From Chromatiaceae bacterium (GTDB lineage Bacteria; Pseudomonadota; Gammaproteobacteria; Chromatiales; Chromatiaceae): DNA of 64,000 bases. The notes below the pieces were generated by a model. The model saw only the letters and a program-made list of their open reading frames with translations, was not told the origin of the DNA and searched no databases. This document shows, piece after piece, positions 23,797-32,190 of this stretch (position 1 is its first letter; each line of letters opens with the position of its first letter). The position numbers and the translations under genes are program-made. The stretch is from positions 1 to 64,000 of the forward strand of contig JACKML010000003.1 of the NCBI GenBank assembly GCA_024235415.1. Reading direction: 5' to 3'.

Positions 23797-25452
23797 ATGG
23801 ATAACGTTCGCCTTTTTCTGTTCATGGCCCTGGCCTTCCTCGGCATGCTGCTTTACCAGGCATGGCAGACTGACTATGGTCCGGCTGCACGCCAGGCTGC
23901 CACCGAGCAGACGGTACAACCGACGATCACCGGCGTGGACACCCCGGATGCGCCTGCCCGGGCCGATATCGATGCAGCAGCGCCAAGTGTTCCGACGGTC
24001 GGCAGTACCGCGGAAGGTAACAGCAGCCGTCTGCTCAAGGTGCATACCGATTCGTTCGACCTGGTCATTGATACCCGCGGCGGAACCATCGTCGACGCCC
24101 GACTGGTCAAGTACCCGGTGGCAGTGAACAAGCCCGACGAAAAGTACCGTCTGTTGAGCCAGCGGCCGACCGACTTCTTCATCGCCCAATCCGGCCTGCT
24201 CGGCCCCGAAACCGACCGTACACCAACCCACGAAGCGGTTTTCACTGCCAGCGCGGAAAGCTTTTCGTTGAAGGACGGTGAGGACACCCTCGATATCGAT
24301 CTGTTGTGGCAGTCGCCCGACGGTCTGACTGTGACCAAGCGCTTTACCTTCCGACGCGGCTCACACGCCGTGCAGTTGCAGCACATGGTCAACAACGCGT
24401 CCGACAAGACCTGGAGCGGTCGCGAGTACCGTCAGCTACAGCGCGGTAAACCGGAAGATTCCGGCAATGCGTTCATGTACACCTACACAGGCGGTGCGAT
24501 CTTCAGCCAGGCCGACAAGTACCAGAAATACAAGTTCGATGAACTGGGTGCGGGCAAGCTCGACCGTGACGTCATCGACGGCTGGGTGTCGATGATCCAA
24601 CACTATTTCCTCGCGGCCTATGTCCCGCCGCGCGGTGAACAGCAGCACTTCTATGGCAAGCAACTGCCGAACGGCCGCGCGGTGATCGGCACCTACACAC
24701 CGGCGAAGACGGTCGAGCCCGGCGCCAGTGCAAGCTTTTCCGGAACGATGTTCATGGGGCCGAAGCTGCAGGGCGAACTGGAGTCGATTGCCGAAGGCCT
24801 CGACCTTACGGTGGATTACGGCTGGCTCGTTTTCATCGCCAAACCCATGTACTGGGTACTGGAACAGATCCAGGATGTGGTCAGCAACTGGGGCTGGACC
24901 ATCATTATATTTACCATCCTGATCAAGCTCGCGTTCTTCAAGCTGTCCGAGACCAGCTACCGCTCAATGGCGAACATGCGCAAGATGACGCCGCGCATCC
25001 AGGCGCTGAAGGATCGCTACGGCGATGACAAACAGCGCATGCAGCAGGCCATGATGGAGATGTACAAGACGGAAAAGATCAACCCGCTCGGCGGCTGTCT
25101 GCCGATGCTGGTTCAGATCCCGTTCTTTATCGCCCTGTACTGGGTGTTGCTGGAGAGCGTCGAACTGCGCCAGGCGCCGTGGATCCTGTGGATCGATGAT
25201 CTCTCCATCAAGGATCCCTTCTTCGTCCTGCCGTTGATCATGGGCGTGTCGATGTTCGTGCAGCAAAAGCTGAACCCGCCACCACCCGATCCAATGCAGG
25301 CGAAGATCATGCTTGCCCTTCCCGTGGTGTTCACCGTGATGTTCGCGTTCTTCCCTTCCGGGCTGGTGCTGTACTGGGTGGTAAACAACCTGCTGTCGAT
25401 CACGCAGCAGTGGGTCATCACCAAGCGCATCGAGCAGGGCGCAAAAGCCTAG
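23797..25452 (+). CDS. yidC: membrane protein insertase YidC
   Basis: 551 residues, typical for gram-negative YidC. N-terminal signal anchor (VRLFLFMALAFLGMLLYQAW), a large periplasmic beta-supersandwich domain (~40-340), then the conserved core with five further membrane segments from ~350 to 545 including NPLGGCLPMLVQIPFFIALY and the terminal VVNNLLSITQQW. It inserts inner-membrane proteins alone or with SecYEG, including ATP synthase subunit c, which is encoded in this window. The yidD gene usually found between rnpA and yidC is absent. Confidence 0.97.
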   Translation: MDNVRLFLFMALAFLGMLLYQAWQTDYGPAARQAATEQTVQPTITGVDTPDAPARADIDAAAPSVPTVGSTAEGNSSRLLKVHTDSFDLVIDTRGGTIVDARLVKYPVAVNKPDEKYRLLSQRPTDFFIAQSGLLGPETDRTPTHEAVFTASAESFSLKDGEDTLDIDLLWQSPDGLTVTKRFTFRRGSHAVQLQHMVNNASDKTWSGREYRQLQRGKPEDSGNAFMYTYTGGAIFSQADKYQKYKFDELGAGKLDRDVIDGWVSMIQHYFLAAYVPPRGEQQHFYGKQLPNGRAVIGTYTPAKTVEPGASASFSGTMFMGPKLQGELESIAEGLDLTVDYGWLVFIAKPMYWVLEQIQDVVSNWGWTIIIFTILIKLAFFKLSETSYRSMANMRKMTPRIQALKDRYGDDKQRMQQAMMEMYKTEKINPLGGCLPMLVQIPFFIALYWVLLESVELRQAPWILWIDDLSIKDPFFVLPLIMGVSMFVQQKLNPPPPDPMQAKIMLALPVVFTVMFAFFPSGLVLYWVVNNLLSITQQWVITKRIEQGAKA

Positions 25453-25456
25453 GCAC

Positions 25457-26809
25457 GTGGCCGATCTGGCGGCGGACACGATCGCAGCGATCGCTACGCC
25501 ACCCGGGCGTGGTGGCGTGGGGATAGTCCGCATCTCCGGCCCTTCTGTAACGACCGTTGCAGCGGCTGTCCTGGGTTTATTGCCTCCGGCAAGGCACGCG
25601 CAGCATGCCCGGTTTTTCGATGCCGGCGGCCAGGTGATCGACGAAGGTATCGCGTTGTACTTCGCAGGGCCGGCGTCTTTCACCGGTGAAGACATCCTCG
25701 AATTGCAGGGACACGGTGGCCCCGTGGTCCTCGATCTCCTGTTGCAACGTGTGCTCGAGCTCGGCGCACGGCTTGCTGAACCCGGCGAGTTTTCGCGCCG
25801 CGCGTTTCTCAACGACAAACTCGACCTCGCCCAGGCCGAGGCGATCGCCGACCTGATCGACAGCCAGACACGTGCCGCGGCCCGCTCGGCAATGCGCTCG
25901 CTCAGTGGCGAGTTTTCCAGCCAGATCCACGCCCTCGTCGCGGCGATAACCGATCTTCGGATGTACGTAGAGGCGGCGATCGACTTTCCCGAAGAGGAGA
26001 TCGACTTTCTCGCCGATGCCCACATCGCAGACGGCCTGCAGCGCCTGATTGGACAGGTTGAAGAGCTGCTTCGACGCGCCCATACCGGTCGGCTGTTGCG
26101 CGACGGGATGACGTTGGTGATTGCCGGCCTGCCAAACGCCGGCAAGTCCAGCCTGATGAACGCGCTGACCGGTCAGGAAAGTGCGATCGTCACCGCGACA
26201 CCGGGCACCACCCGCGACGTGCTGCGCGAACAGATCGAGATTGACGGTCTGCCACTGCACATCATCGACACGGCGGGACTGCGTGAGTCCGGTGACGAGG
26301 TGGAACGCGAGGGTGTGCGCCGGGCGCGCGAACAGCTGGCCCGTGCTGACCATGCCTTGTGGGTTTTCGACGGCGCCAGTGATCCCGATGCGTCGGGCCT
26401 GCCCGCGGCCGGCCTGCCCGAAGGTCTGACCGTGACGCGGGTCCGCAACAAGGCCGATATCACCGCTCGCCCCCTGGGCCTGCAGCAACTCGCTGACGGA
26501 ACTGAAATCAGTCTCTCCGCGAAGACCGGCGCCGGCGTCGAGGCGCTTCGCAGCCACCTCAAGGGCCTCGTGGCATTCGAGGGCTCCGGCGATGGCGACT
26601 TCAGCGCAAGGCGCCGCCATCTGGATGCCATCGCGCGCGCCGCAAGCGCGCTGCAGGCCGGGCGACGCGCCCTGAGCGACGGTCGTGCCGGTGAGCTGTT
26701 GGCAGAGGATCTGCGCCAATCACAACTGGCGCTGGCGGAGATCACCGGGGAATTCACCGCCGATGATCTGCTCGGCAGGATATTCAGCTCGTTCTGTATC
26801 GGCAAATGA
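25457..26809 (+). CDS. mnmE: tRNA modification GTPase MnmE
   Basis: 450 residues from GTG 25457, four bases after yidC. Folate-binding N-terminal domain (TPPGRGGVGIVRISGP), helical domain, inserted G domain with G1 GLPNAGKSS, switch DTAGLRE and G4 NKAD, and the essential C-terminal FCIGK with the catalytic cysteine. With MnmG it makes the 5-(carboxymethyl)aminomethyl group on wobble uridine 34 of tRNA. mnmG is at 32.2 kb, so the pair is split by an insertion of about 5 kb. Confidence 0.97.
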   Translation: MADLAADTIAAIATPPGRGGVGIVRISGPSVTTVAAAVLGLLPPARHAQHARFFDAGGQVIDEGIALYFAGPASFTGEDILELQGHGGPVVLDLLLQRVLELGARLAEPGEFSRRAFLNDKLDLAQAEAIADLIDSQTRAAARSAMRSLSGEFSSQIHALVAAITDLRMYVEAAIDFPEEEIDFLADAHIADGLQRLIGQVEELLRRAHTGRLLRDGMTLVIAGLPNAGKSSLMNALTGQESAIVTATPGTTRDVLREQIEIDGLPLHIIDTAGLRESGDEVEREGVRRAREQLARADHALWVFDGASDPDASGLPAAGLPEGLTVTRVRNKADITARPLGLQQLADGTEISLSAKTGAGVEALRSHLKGLVAFEGSGDGDFSARRRHLDAIARAASALQAGRRALSDGRAGELLAEDLRQSQLALAEITGEFTADDLLGRIFSSFCIGK

Positions 26810-27594
26810 GCTCACCGTCAGCGATCGGCTTTTTCGATTCAGGCGTCGGGGGTTTCAGTGTATTGCGGCATGCGCTGGACGCTGTCGGCGGCGCCCCCCT
26901 GCTGTATGTCGCCGACTCGGCTTTTGCCCCCTATGGCGCACGCAGTGCCGCGGAGGTGTTGCAGCGCAGCCGATTGATCACGCGTTTCCTGCTCGAACAG
27001 GGCGCCGAGGCGATCGTCGTTGCGTGCAACACCGCCACTGCAATGGCGGTGGAAGGACTGCGTAGCGAATTCGAAGTCCCGATCATCGGCATGGAGCCGG
27101 CGATCAAACCTGCTGCACAGGTGACGCGCAGCGCCAGCGTAGCGGTGTTGGCCACCAGCGGCACCCTTGCCAGTGATCGTTACGCGCGACTGCGTTCCGA
27201 CCATGGACGCCAGATCGAGGTACACGAACGAATCTGCCGTCACTGGGTGGAGGCCGTCGAGGAGGGCGACCTGGACAGCCCGCGGGTGTTTGATCTTGTG
27301 AACGCCGAGCTGGCGCCGCTGCATCAGCTTGGGGTCGATACCTATGTCCTGGGCTGCACCCACTTCCCGTTTCTGGCACCCGCGATACGCGCCGTGGTCG
27401 GTGAAGGCGTGAACCTCGTCGATCCGGGCCCGGCAGTTATCGGCCAGCTTCGCCGTCGCCTCGGACTGCTGCCCGCGCAGACACCATCGGCGTCGCCGGT
27501 GAGGCTTTACACCAGCGGTTCACCGGCACAACTGCAACGGCATGCACAACGACTCATCGGCCTGTCCGCCCCATGTCACCCCTTGTCCACCTGA
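26806..27594 (+). CDS. murI: glutamate racemase
   Basis: 262 residues; ATG overlaps the mnmE stop (ATGA). It interconverts L- and D-glutamate in the cytoplasm for peptidoglycan. FDSGVGGFSVL near 10-20, the first catalytic cysteine in VVACNTATA (~70) and the second in LGCTHFPFL (~185) are all present. The 3' end overlaps the convergent transglutaminase gene by 19 bp. Confidence 0.95.
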   Translation: MSSPSAIGFFDSGVGGFSVLRHALDAVGGAPLLYVADSAFAPYGARSAAEVLQRSRLITRFLLEQGAEAIVVACNTATAMAVEGLRSEFEVPIIGMEPAIKPAAQVTRSASVAVLATSGTLASDRYARLRSDHGRQIEVHERICRHWVEAVEEGDLDSPRVFDLVNAELAPLHQLGVDTYVLGCTHFPFLAPAIRAVVGEGVNLVDPGPAVIGQLRRRLGLLPAQTPSASPVRLYTSGSPAQLQRHAQRLIGLSAPCHPLST

Positions 27595-29564
27595 GCGGGT
27601 CTTAGCGACAGGCGGCGGATGCGGCGGCTCAGCGCGCGGACCATCTCTTGATCCGACTGGCGGCCATAACGCAGCTGCACGTAGATCCGCCGGATCGCGG
27701 ACAGCTGGTCCGCGGACTGGGGGAACATTCGCATCGCTGCGGCACACAGGGTGTCCGGACCCTGCGAGGCGACGACATCGACCCCGGCACGCCGCAGCTT
27801 GTCGGTGAAGCGCCGCCACAACATCGGTAAAGGATCACCGCTGCGCGGCCGCGGCAGCCGGGCCGACAGGTACACGACGGCGACAGCCAGTGCGCCACCG
27901 ATCAACAGTGCAATCGCCAGACCGAATCCATGCAGCCGGCCCAGGCCGAGCCATTGCAGCAGGCTGGTCTGTCGTTCGGCGCTGAAACCGACCACCCAGC
28001 GATGCCAGCCCAGGTCTACCGCGTCGGCCAGCCACACGGCGTTCTGCCACAGCGCAAGCAGCGCACCCGGGTCACCGTCGCCGAACATGACGCGGTCACC
28101 GGCCTGCGAAGCCGCCGTATCGATCGGCTGCTCGATGCGATCCGGGGCCACGGCGGCGGTCGGGTCGACGCGCCACCAGCCAAGCCCTGGGATCCATACC
28201 TCGGTCCAGGCGTGGGCGTCGGACTGACGCACGACCCAGTGGTCGGCATGAGGATTGCGCTCGCCGCCCTGGTAACCGATGACCACGCGGGCCGGGATAC
28301 CGGCCACGCGCATCAGCAATGCGAAGCTGCCGGCGTAGTGTTCACAAAAACCACGGCGCGTCTCGAACAGAAACTGCTCGACCGGATCACCTTGAAGCGT
28401 GCCCGGCGTGAGCGTATAGACGAACGGTTCGTTGCGGAAAAAGTCCAGCGCCCGCGCCACCATCTGCAAGGGCTGCGCGGGGTCGGTTGACGCCTGCCAT
28501 TGCGCGACCAGTCCGGCGACCCGGGGTGCGACCCGGTCTGGCAACTGCAGGCCCAGTGCACGCTCGCGCTCGCTCAGGGCCAGCATATGGAATCCGGGGT
28601 CGGAGGCGGCACGAAAGGTGAGGCGCTGGTTGACCCTCTGTTCGCTGACCAGGGTGTAGCTGCTGTTGAGATGGGTCCCGGGTGGCTTGACGGTGACGAC
28701 GTCGAGCCCGAACAGCCAGTACTCACCGGTCGGTTCCAGCGTTATCTCATAGCCCAGTGCCAGCGGGTCCCTGCCCACGGTGTCGAGTGCCCTTGCGCTG
28801 GCGCGGTCAGCCGACCAGCGGCGACCGTCTGTGTGCCACAACACCGGCCCCCTCCAGTATCGCTGTTCGGGCGGCGGAGGCATGCCGTCGAACTGCACGC
28901 GGAAGGCAGTTGCCGTGGAGCGACTCAGCTCACCGAGGCTACCGAGGGTCATCTCGCCACTGATACCGGTGAACGCCCGCTGCGTCTTGATTCCCCACAG
29001 CGGGCTGTGCAGACGTGGAAACAGCATGAATACCACCAGCGCGAGCGGCAGCGCGGCGACGAACAGTCCCACCGCGTGGCGCAGCACCTGCCGCGGTTGC
29101 GCGTGGACCCGGTTCAGGCCCACCTGAACCGCGGTCAATACCAGCGTGCCGGCAAACAGGTAGACCGCGAGTCCCAGCGACTGGCTGTATAGGAACTGTG
29201 TCAGGACCACGAAGTAACCAAGAAAGACCGTGACGTGGATGTCACGCCGCGCCCGCAGCTCAAGCAGTTTCAGGCCCAGCATCACCACCAGCAAAGCGGT
29301 GCCGGCCAGGCGCCCGTCGTACAACCCGGTGCTCATTATCACGAGCGCGATCGCCGCGGCCATCAATGCCAGCAACAACCAGCGCCCCGGCAGCCAGCGC
29401 GGATGACGCAGCGCCAGCACACGCCAGCCGACAGCGAGGTAAAAGAAGCCGAGGATGGCCGGGTGCAGGTTGGCGGCATGTGGTGCCATCAGGGCCGCCA
29501 GCACAAACAGTGTGGCGCCGAGTAGGCGCGGTGCGATCGGCAGCGCCGCCAGCGCATCACGCAT
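27576..29564 (-). CDS. TgpA-like membrane transglutaminase (DUF3488)
   Basis: 662 residues from ATG 29564, overlapping the DUF58 gene stop by 8 nt. About six N-terminal membrane segments (up to ~190), then a periplasmic transglutaminase-like domain with the triad region TRRGFCEHYAGSFALLMR (Cys), SDAHAWTEVWIPGLGW (His) and VDPTAA (Asp), and one more membrane segment near 550 before a cytoplasmic tail. In Pseudomonas TgpA is essential, likely acting on the cell envelope. Third gene of the MoxR-DUF58-TgpA operon. Its 3' end overlaps murI on the other strand. Confidence 0.92.
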   Translation of the reverse strand: MRDALAALPIAPRLLGATLFVLAALMAPHAANLHPAILGFFYLAVGWRVLALRHPRWLPGRWLLLALMAAAIALVIMSTGLYDGRLAGTALLVVMLGLKLLELRARRDIHVTVFLGYFVVLTQFLYSQSLGLAVYLFAGTLVLTAVQVGLNRVHAQPRQVLRHAVGLFVAALPLALVVFMLFPRLHSPLWGIKTQRAFTGISGEMTLGSLGELSRSTATAFRVQFDGMPPPPEQRYWRGPVLWHTDGRRWSADRASARALDTVGRDPLALGYEITLEPTGEYWLFGLDVVTVKPPGTHLNSSYTLVSEQRVNQRLTFRAASDPGFHMLALSERERALGLQLPDRVAPRVAGLVAQWQASTDPAQPLQMVARALDFFRNEPFVYTLTPGTLQGDPVEQFLFETRRGFCEHYAGSFALLMRVAGIPARVVIGYQGGERNPHADHWVVRQSDAHAWTEVWIPGLGWWRVDPTAAVAPDRIEQPIDTAASQAGDRVMFGDGDPGALLALWQNAVWLADAVDLGWHRWVVGFSAERQTSLLQWLGLGRLHGFGLAIALLIGGALAVAVVYLSARLPRPRSGDPLPMLWRRFTDKLRRAGVDVVASQGPDTLCAAAMRMFPQSADQLSAIRRIYVQLRYGRQSDQEMVRALSRRIRRLSLRPAQVDKG

Positions 29565-30495
29565 CGCTGGTGCCGTAGAGCGCGAGATGTCGGAGACACT
29601 GGTGGCGGTGCGCCGGACCGAGCCCCGGCGCAATCGTCGAGCCCGGGGTCTTCAGGCCGTAGTGACGGCCAGCCGACTCGGCGTCGAGCACCGCCCGGGT
29701 GAGCGCAGACACGCGCAACTCGACGTCGTTTCCGGGCGCGTCCACCCAGTCGAGCCACAATGGCGTCGCGGCCTGACCACTGAACACGCGGGTGTTCAGG
29801 CCGCGCTCCCGCGCATAGCTCTTCCAGTCGATCTGCGACGGCAGGTCGCCAGGCCGGTAGCCGCGCAACCCCGCGAAATCGTCGCTGCCACCACCCCATT
29901 CCGCATCGTTGCCACCATCGCCGGCCGCACCACGCGGTGTCCAGCGTGCCCCCGGCTTCGGATAGACCAGCAGTGGGCGGTCGCATGCCACGTAACACCA
30001 GGCACGCAACAGCCCCATCGGATAACAGGTACTGATCACCAGCCTCCCCGGCTGATGCAGGCCGCGTGGTATGCCATGCAGCTGCAGCTGCACGCGCTGT
30101 GGTCGGTTCCCGTCGTCGATGTCGACCAGCGCCGGTGCGCTGTCATCGAACATCAACTGGATCGCCGGTCGTGCGCGCGCGGCGCCGTCGAGCTCGACCA
30201 CGAACGGCACCGGATCGCCACTGAACACCGGCGGCCCGCCATGGCACACCAGGCGCAGACCCCGCAGGTTGCGCCACGTCTGATAGATCGCGTTGGCGGC
30301 GAGGCCCGCGAGCAGGAACGTCAGCAGGTGGCCAGGGTTGTTCACATAGTTGACCGCACCCAGCAACATCAGAAACAGCAGTACACCGAACATCAGGCCA
30401 TAGCGTGTCGGCAGGATATAGATGCGCCGGGCCCCGATCTCGGCCTGTCCCGCCGCCGAGACCTGCTCGACCCGTGCCCAGTCGGCGAAGGCCAT
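29557..30495 (-). CDS. DUF58 domain membrane protein
   Basis: 312 residues from ATG 30495, one base after the moxR stop (TGACATG). Two close hydrophobic segments near the N-terminus (GLMFGVLLFLMLLGAVNY and HLLTFLLAGLAANAIY). The conserved DUF58 core follows with FAGLRGYRPGD and IDWKSYAR around 205-235. Known as the partner of MoxR AAA+ ATPases, with a vWA-like fold; role in envelope or metalloprotein maturation is not settled. Coupled on both sides. Confidence 0.9.
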   Translation of the reverse strand: MAFADWARVEQVSAAGQAEIGARRIYILPTRYGLMFGVLLFLMLLGAVNYVNNPGHLLTFLLAGLAANAIYQTWRNLRGLRLVCHGGPPVFSGDPVPFVVELDGAARARPAIQLMFDDSAPALVDIDDGNRPQRVQLQLHGIPRGLHQPGRLVISTCYPMGLLRAWCYVACDRPLLVYPKPGARWTPRGAAGDGGNDAEWGGGSDDFAGLRGYRPGDLPSQIDWKSYARERGLNTRVFSGQAATPLWLDWVDAPGNDVELRVSALTRAVLDAESAGRHYGLKTPGSTIAPGLGPAHRHQCLRHLALYGTSDA

Positions 30496-30496
30496 G

Positions 30497-31441
30497 TCAG
30501 GGTATCGCCACGCCCTCGAGCAGGGCGCGGACCTGTTCGGTCGTGTCGCCCTCCAGGGCATTCAGCCGGTGACTGGCGACACTCGGCAGTACCGCCTGGA
30601 CGTCCTCTGGCACCACGTGCGCACGGCCGTCAATCATCGCCCAGGCGCGCGCCGCCCGCAGCAGCGCCAGCGCGGCACGTGGTGAAAGACCGATCTCCCA
30701 ATGCGCCGAAACGCGCGTGGCGCCGACAAGGGCCTGGACGTAGTCGAGCAACGCGGGCGAGACGTGGATCCGCTCGACGTGCGCCTGCCAGGCCAGCAAC
30801 GACTGCGGTCCGATGCGTGGCGTGACCTGGCGCAGCAACGAACGTCGATCACTGCCAGCCAGCAGTTCCCGCTCGGCAGCCGCGTCCGGGTAACCGAGGC
30901 TGATGCGCATCAGGAAGCGGTCGAGTTGCGACTCCGGCAGCCCGAAAGTGCCGATCTGGCTGCGCGGGTTCTGCGTGGCGATGACGAAAAAGGGTTCCGG
31001 CAGCTCGCGGGTCTCACCGTCGGCCGTCACCTGGCGCTCTTCCATCGCCTCGAGCAGTGCACTCTGTGTCTTGGGCGTGGCACGATTGATCTCGTCGGCC
31101 AACACCAGCTGGGCAAACACCGGCCCCGGGTGAAAATGGAAACGCCCGTCGTCGCGGTCGTAGATCGACACGCCCAGGATGTCCGCCGGCAGCATGTCGG
31201 CAGTGAACTGGATACGTTGGAAGTCCAGCCCCAGCAGCCGCGCCAGCACGTGCGCCAGCGTGGTCTTCCCGACACCGGGAATGTCTTCGATCAGCAGGTG
31301 GCCGCCTGCCAGTACGCAGGCCAGCGACAGGCGCAGCGCTTGCGGCTTGCCAACAATCAGGCGGCCGGCGTCATCGAGGACCTGGCGCAGGATTGCATGG
31401 TCACCGGGTGCGATGGCGTTGTTCAACGCAGGCTTGGGCAT
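30497..31441 (-). CDS. MoxR-family AAA+ ATPase
   Basis: 314 residues. Walker A EDIPGVGKTTLAH (~52-64), Walker B LVLADEINRATP (~110) and sensor region FFVIATQNP are intact, with a C-terminal lid (ALALLRAARAWA). MoxR ATPases act as chaperones that insert cofactors or remodel vWA-domain proteins. First gene of the three-gene operon with DUF58 and transglutaminase genes, a conserved trio. It starts 107 bp from the end of the thioredoxin-like gene on the same strand, so these could be co-transcribed. Confidence 0.93.
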   Translation of the reverse strand: MPKPALNNAIAPGDHAILRQVLDDAGRLIVGKPQALRLSLACVLAGGHLLIEDIPGVGKTTLAHVLARLLGLDFQRIQFTADMLPADILGVSIYDRDDGRFHFHPGPVFAQLVLADEINRATPKTQSALLEAMEERQVTADGETRELPEPFFVIATQNPRSQIGTFGLPESQLDRFLMRISLGYPDAAAERELLAGSDRRSLLRQVTPRIGPQSLLAWQAHVERIHVSPALLDYVQALVGATRVSAHWEIGLSPRAALALLRAARAWAMIDGRAHVVPEDVQAVLPSVASHRLNALEGDTTEQVRALLEGVAIP

Positions 31442-31548
31442 CTGTTCACTGCTCGCTGGCTATCCTTGTCCCTCGGACTATCGGCGGCACAGCCTGAATC
31501 TGCAATCAGCGGGCTGCCGCCAGGCCTGCAAACGGGGCGGGTTTCGCA

Positions 31549-32067
31549 TCATTCGGCAAGCAGTGCGCCAATTCGTTCCTCGATCGCGCGTGCGCGCGCA
31601 TCGCCTTCGTGGGTCTCGCCGACGTGCAGCTCGCGGATGTCGCCATGTTTGTCGACCAGGTAGTAGGCCGGCCAGTATCGATTGCCCAGGGCGCGCCAGT
31701 AGGCGAAGTCATTGTCCAGCATCACCGGGTGGCGCAGGCCGAATTCGGCGATCTTGGCGCGGACCTGAGCGGGGTCGCGTTCATGCGCGAATTCCGGGCT
31801 GTGGATGCCGACGATCTGGAATGGCGCATCTGCAAGCCGAGCCTCCAGCGCATTCAGCCAGGGGAATGAGCGGTAGCAGTTCCAGCAACCGAAGGTCCAC
31901 ACATCGAGCAGCACCACCTTGCCGCGCAGGTCTTCGACCCGCAACGGGGCGCCGTTGAGCCAGTCATCGGTCGTGGTCGCGGTGAACGCCGGCAGTGGGC
32001 GACGCTCGGCCGCGTCGGCATGGGCGATCGTGATCAGGGCGAGTGACAGGAAGATGATTCGCAACAT
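31549..32067 (-). CDS. TlpA-like periplasmic thioredoxin-fold protein
   Basis: 172 residues from ATG 32067 with GGAG 9 nt upstream. Signal peptide (LRIIFLSLALITIAHADA) then a thioredoxin fold with the redox pair C61-W-N-C64 in VWTFGCWNCYRS. The cis-proline loop reads YWPAYYLVD. The CWNC sequence and following YRSFPWLN resemble the C-terminal domain of DipZ and other redoxins rather than DsbA. Probably a thiol-disulfide exchange protein of the periplasm; its partner is unknown. Divergent from mnmG. Confidence 0.85.
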   Translation of the reverse strand: MLRIIFLSLALITIAHADAAERRPLPAFTATTTDDWLNGAPLRVEDLRGKVVLLDVWTFGCWNCYRSFPWLNALEARLADAPFQIVGIHSPEFAHERDPAQVRAKIAEFGLRHPVMLDNDFAYWRALGNRYWPAYYLVDKHGDIRELHVGETHEGDARARAIEERIGALLAE

Positions 32068-32190
32068 GGCCGGGCTCCGCGAGGTCTGGGCTGTCCTCAC
32101 AAGACCGCGCCGCGCGACGGATCATTGCAACGAAGACGCCAGCACGCGCGGTGAACTAGAATAACGGACGGCTTTTCAGGGGTTTAACAG

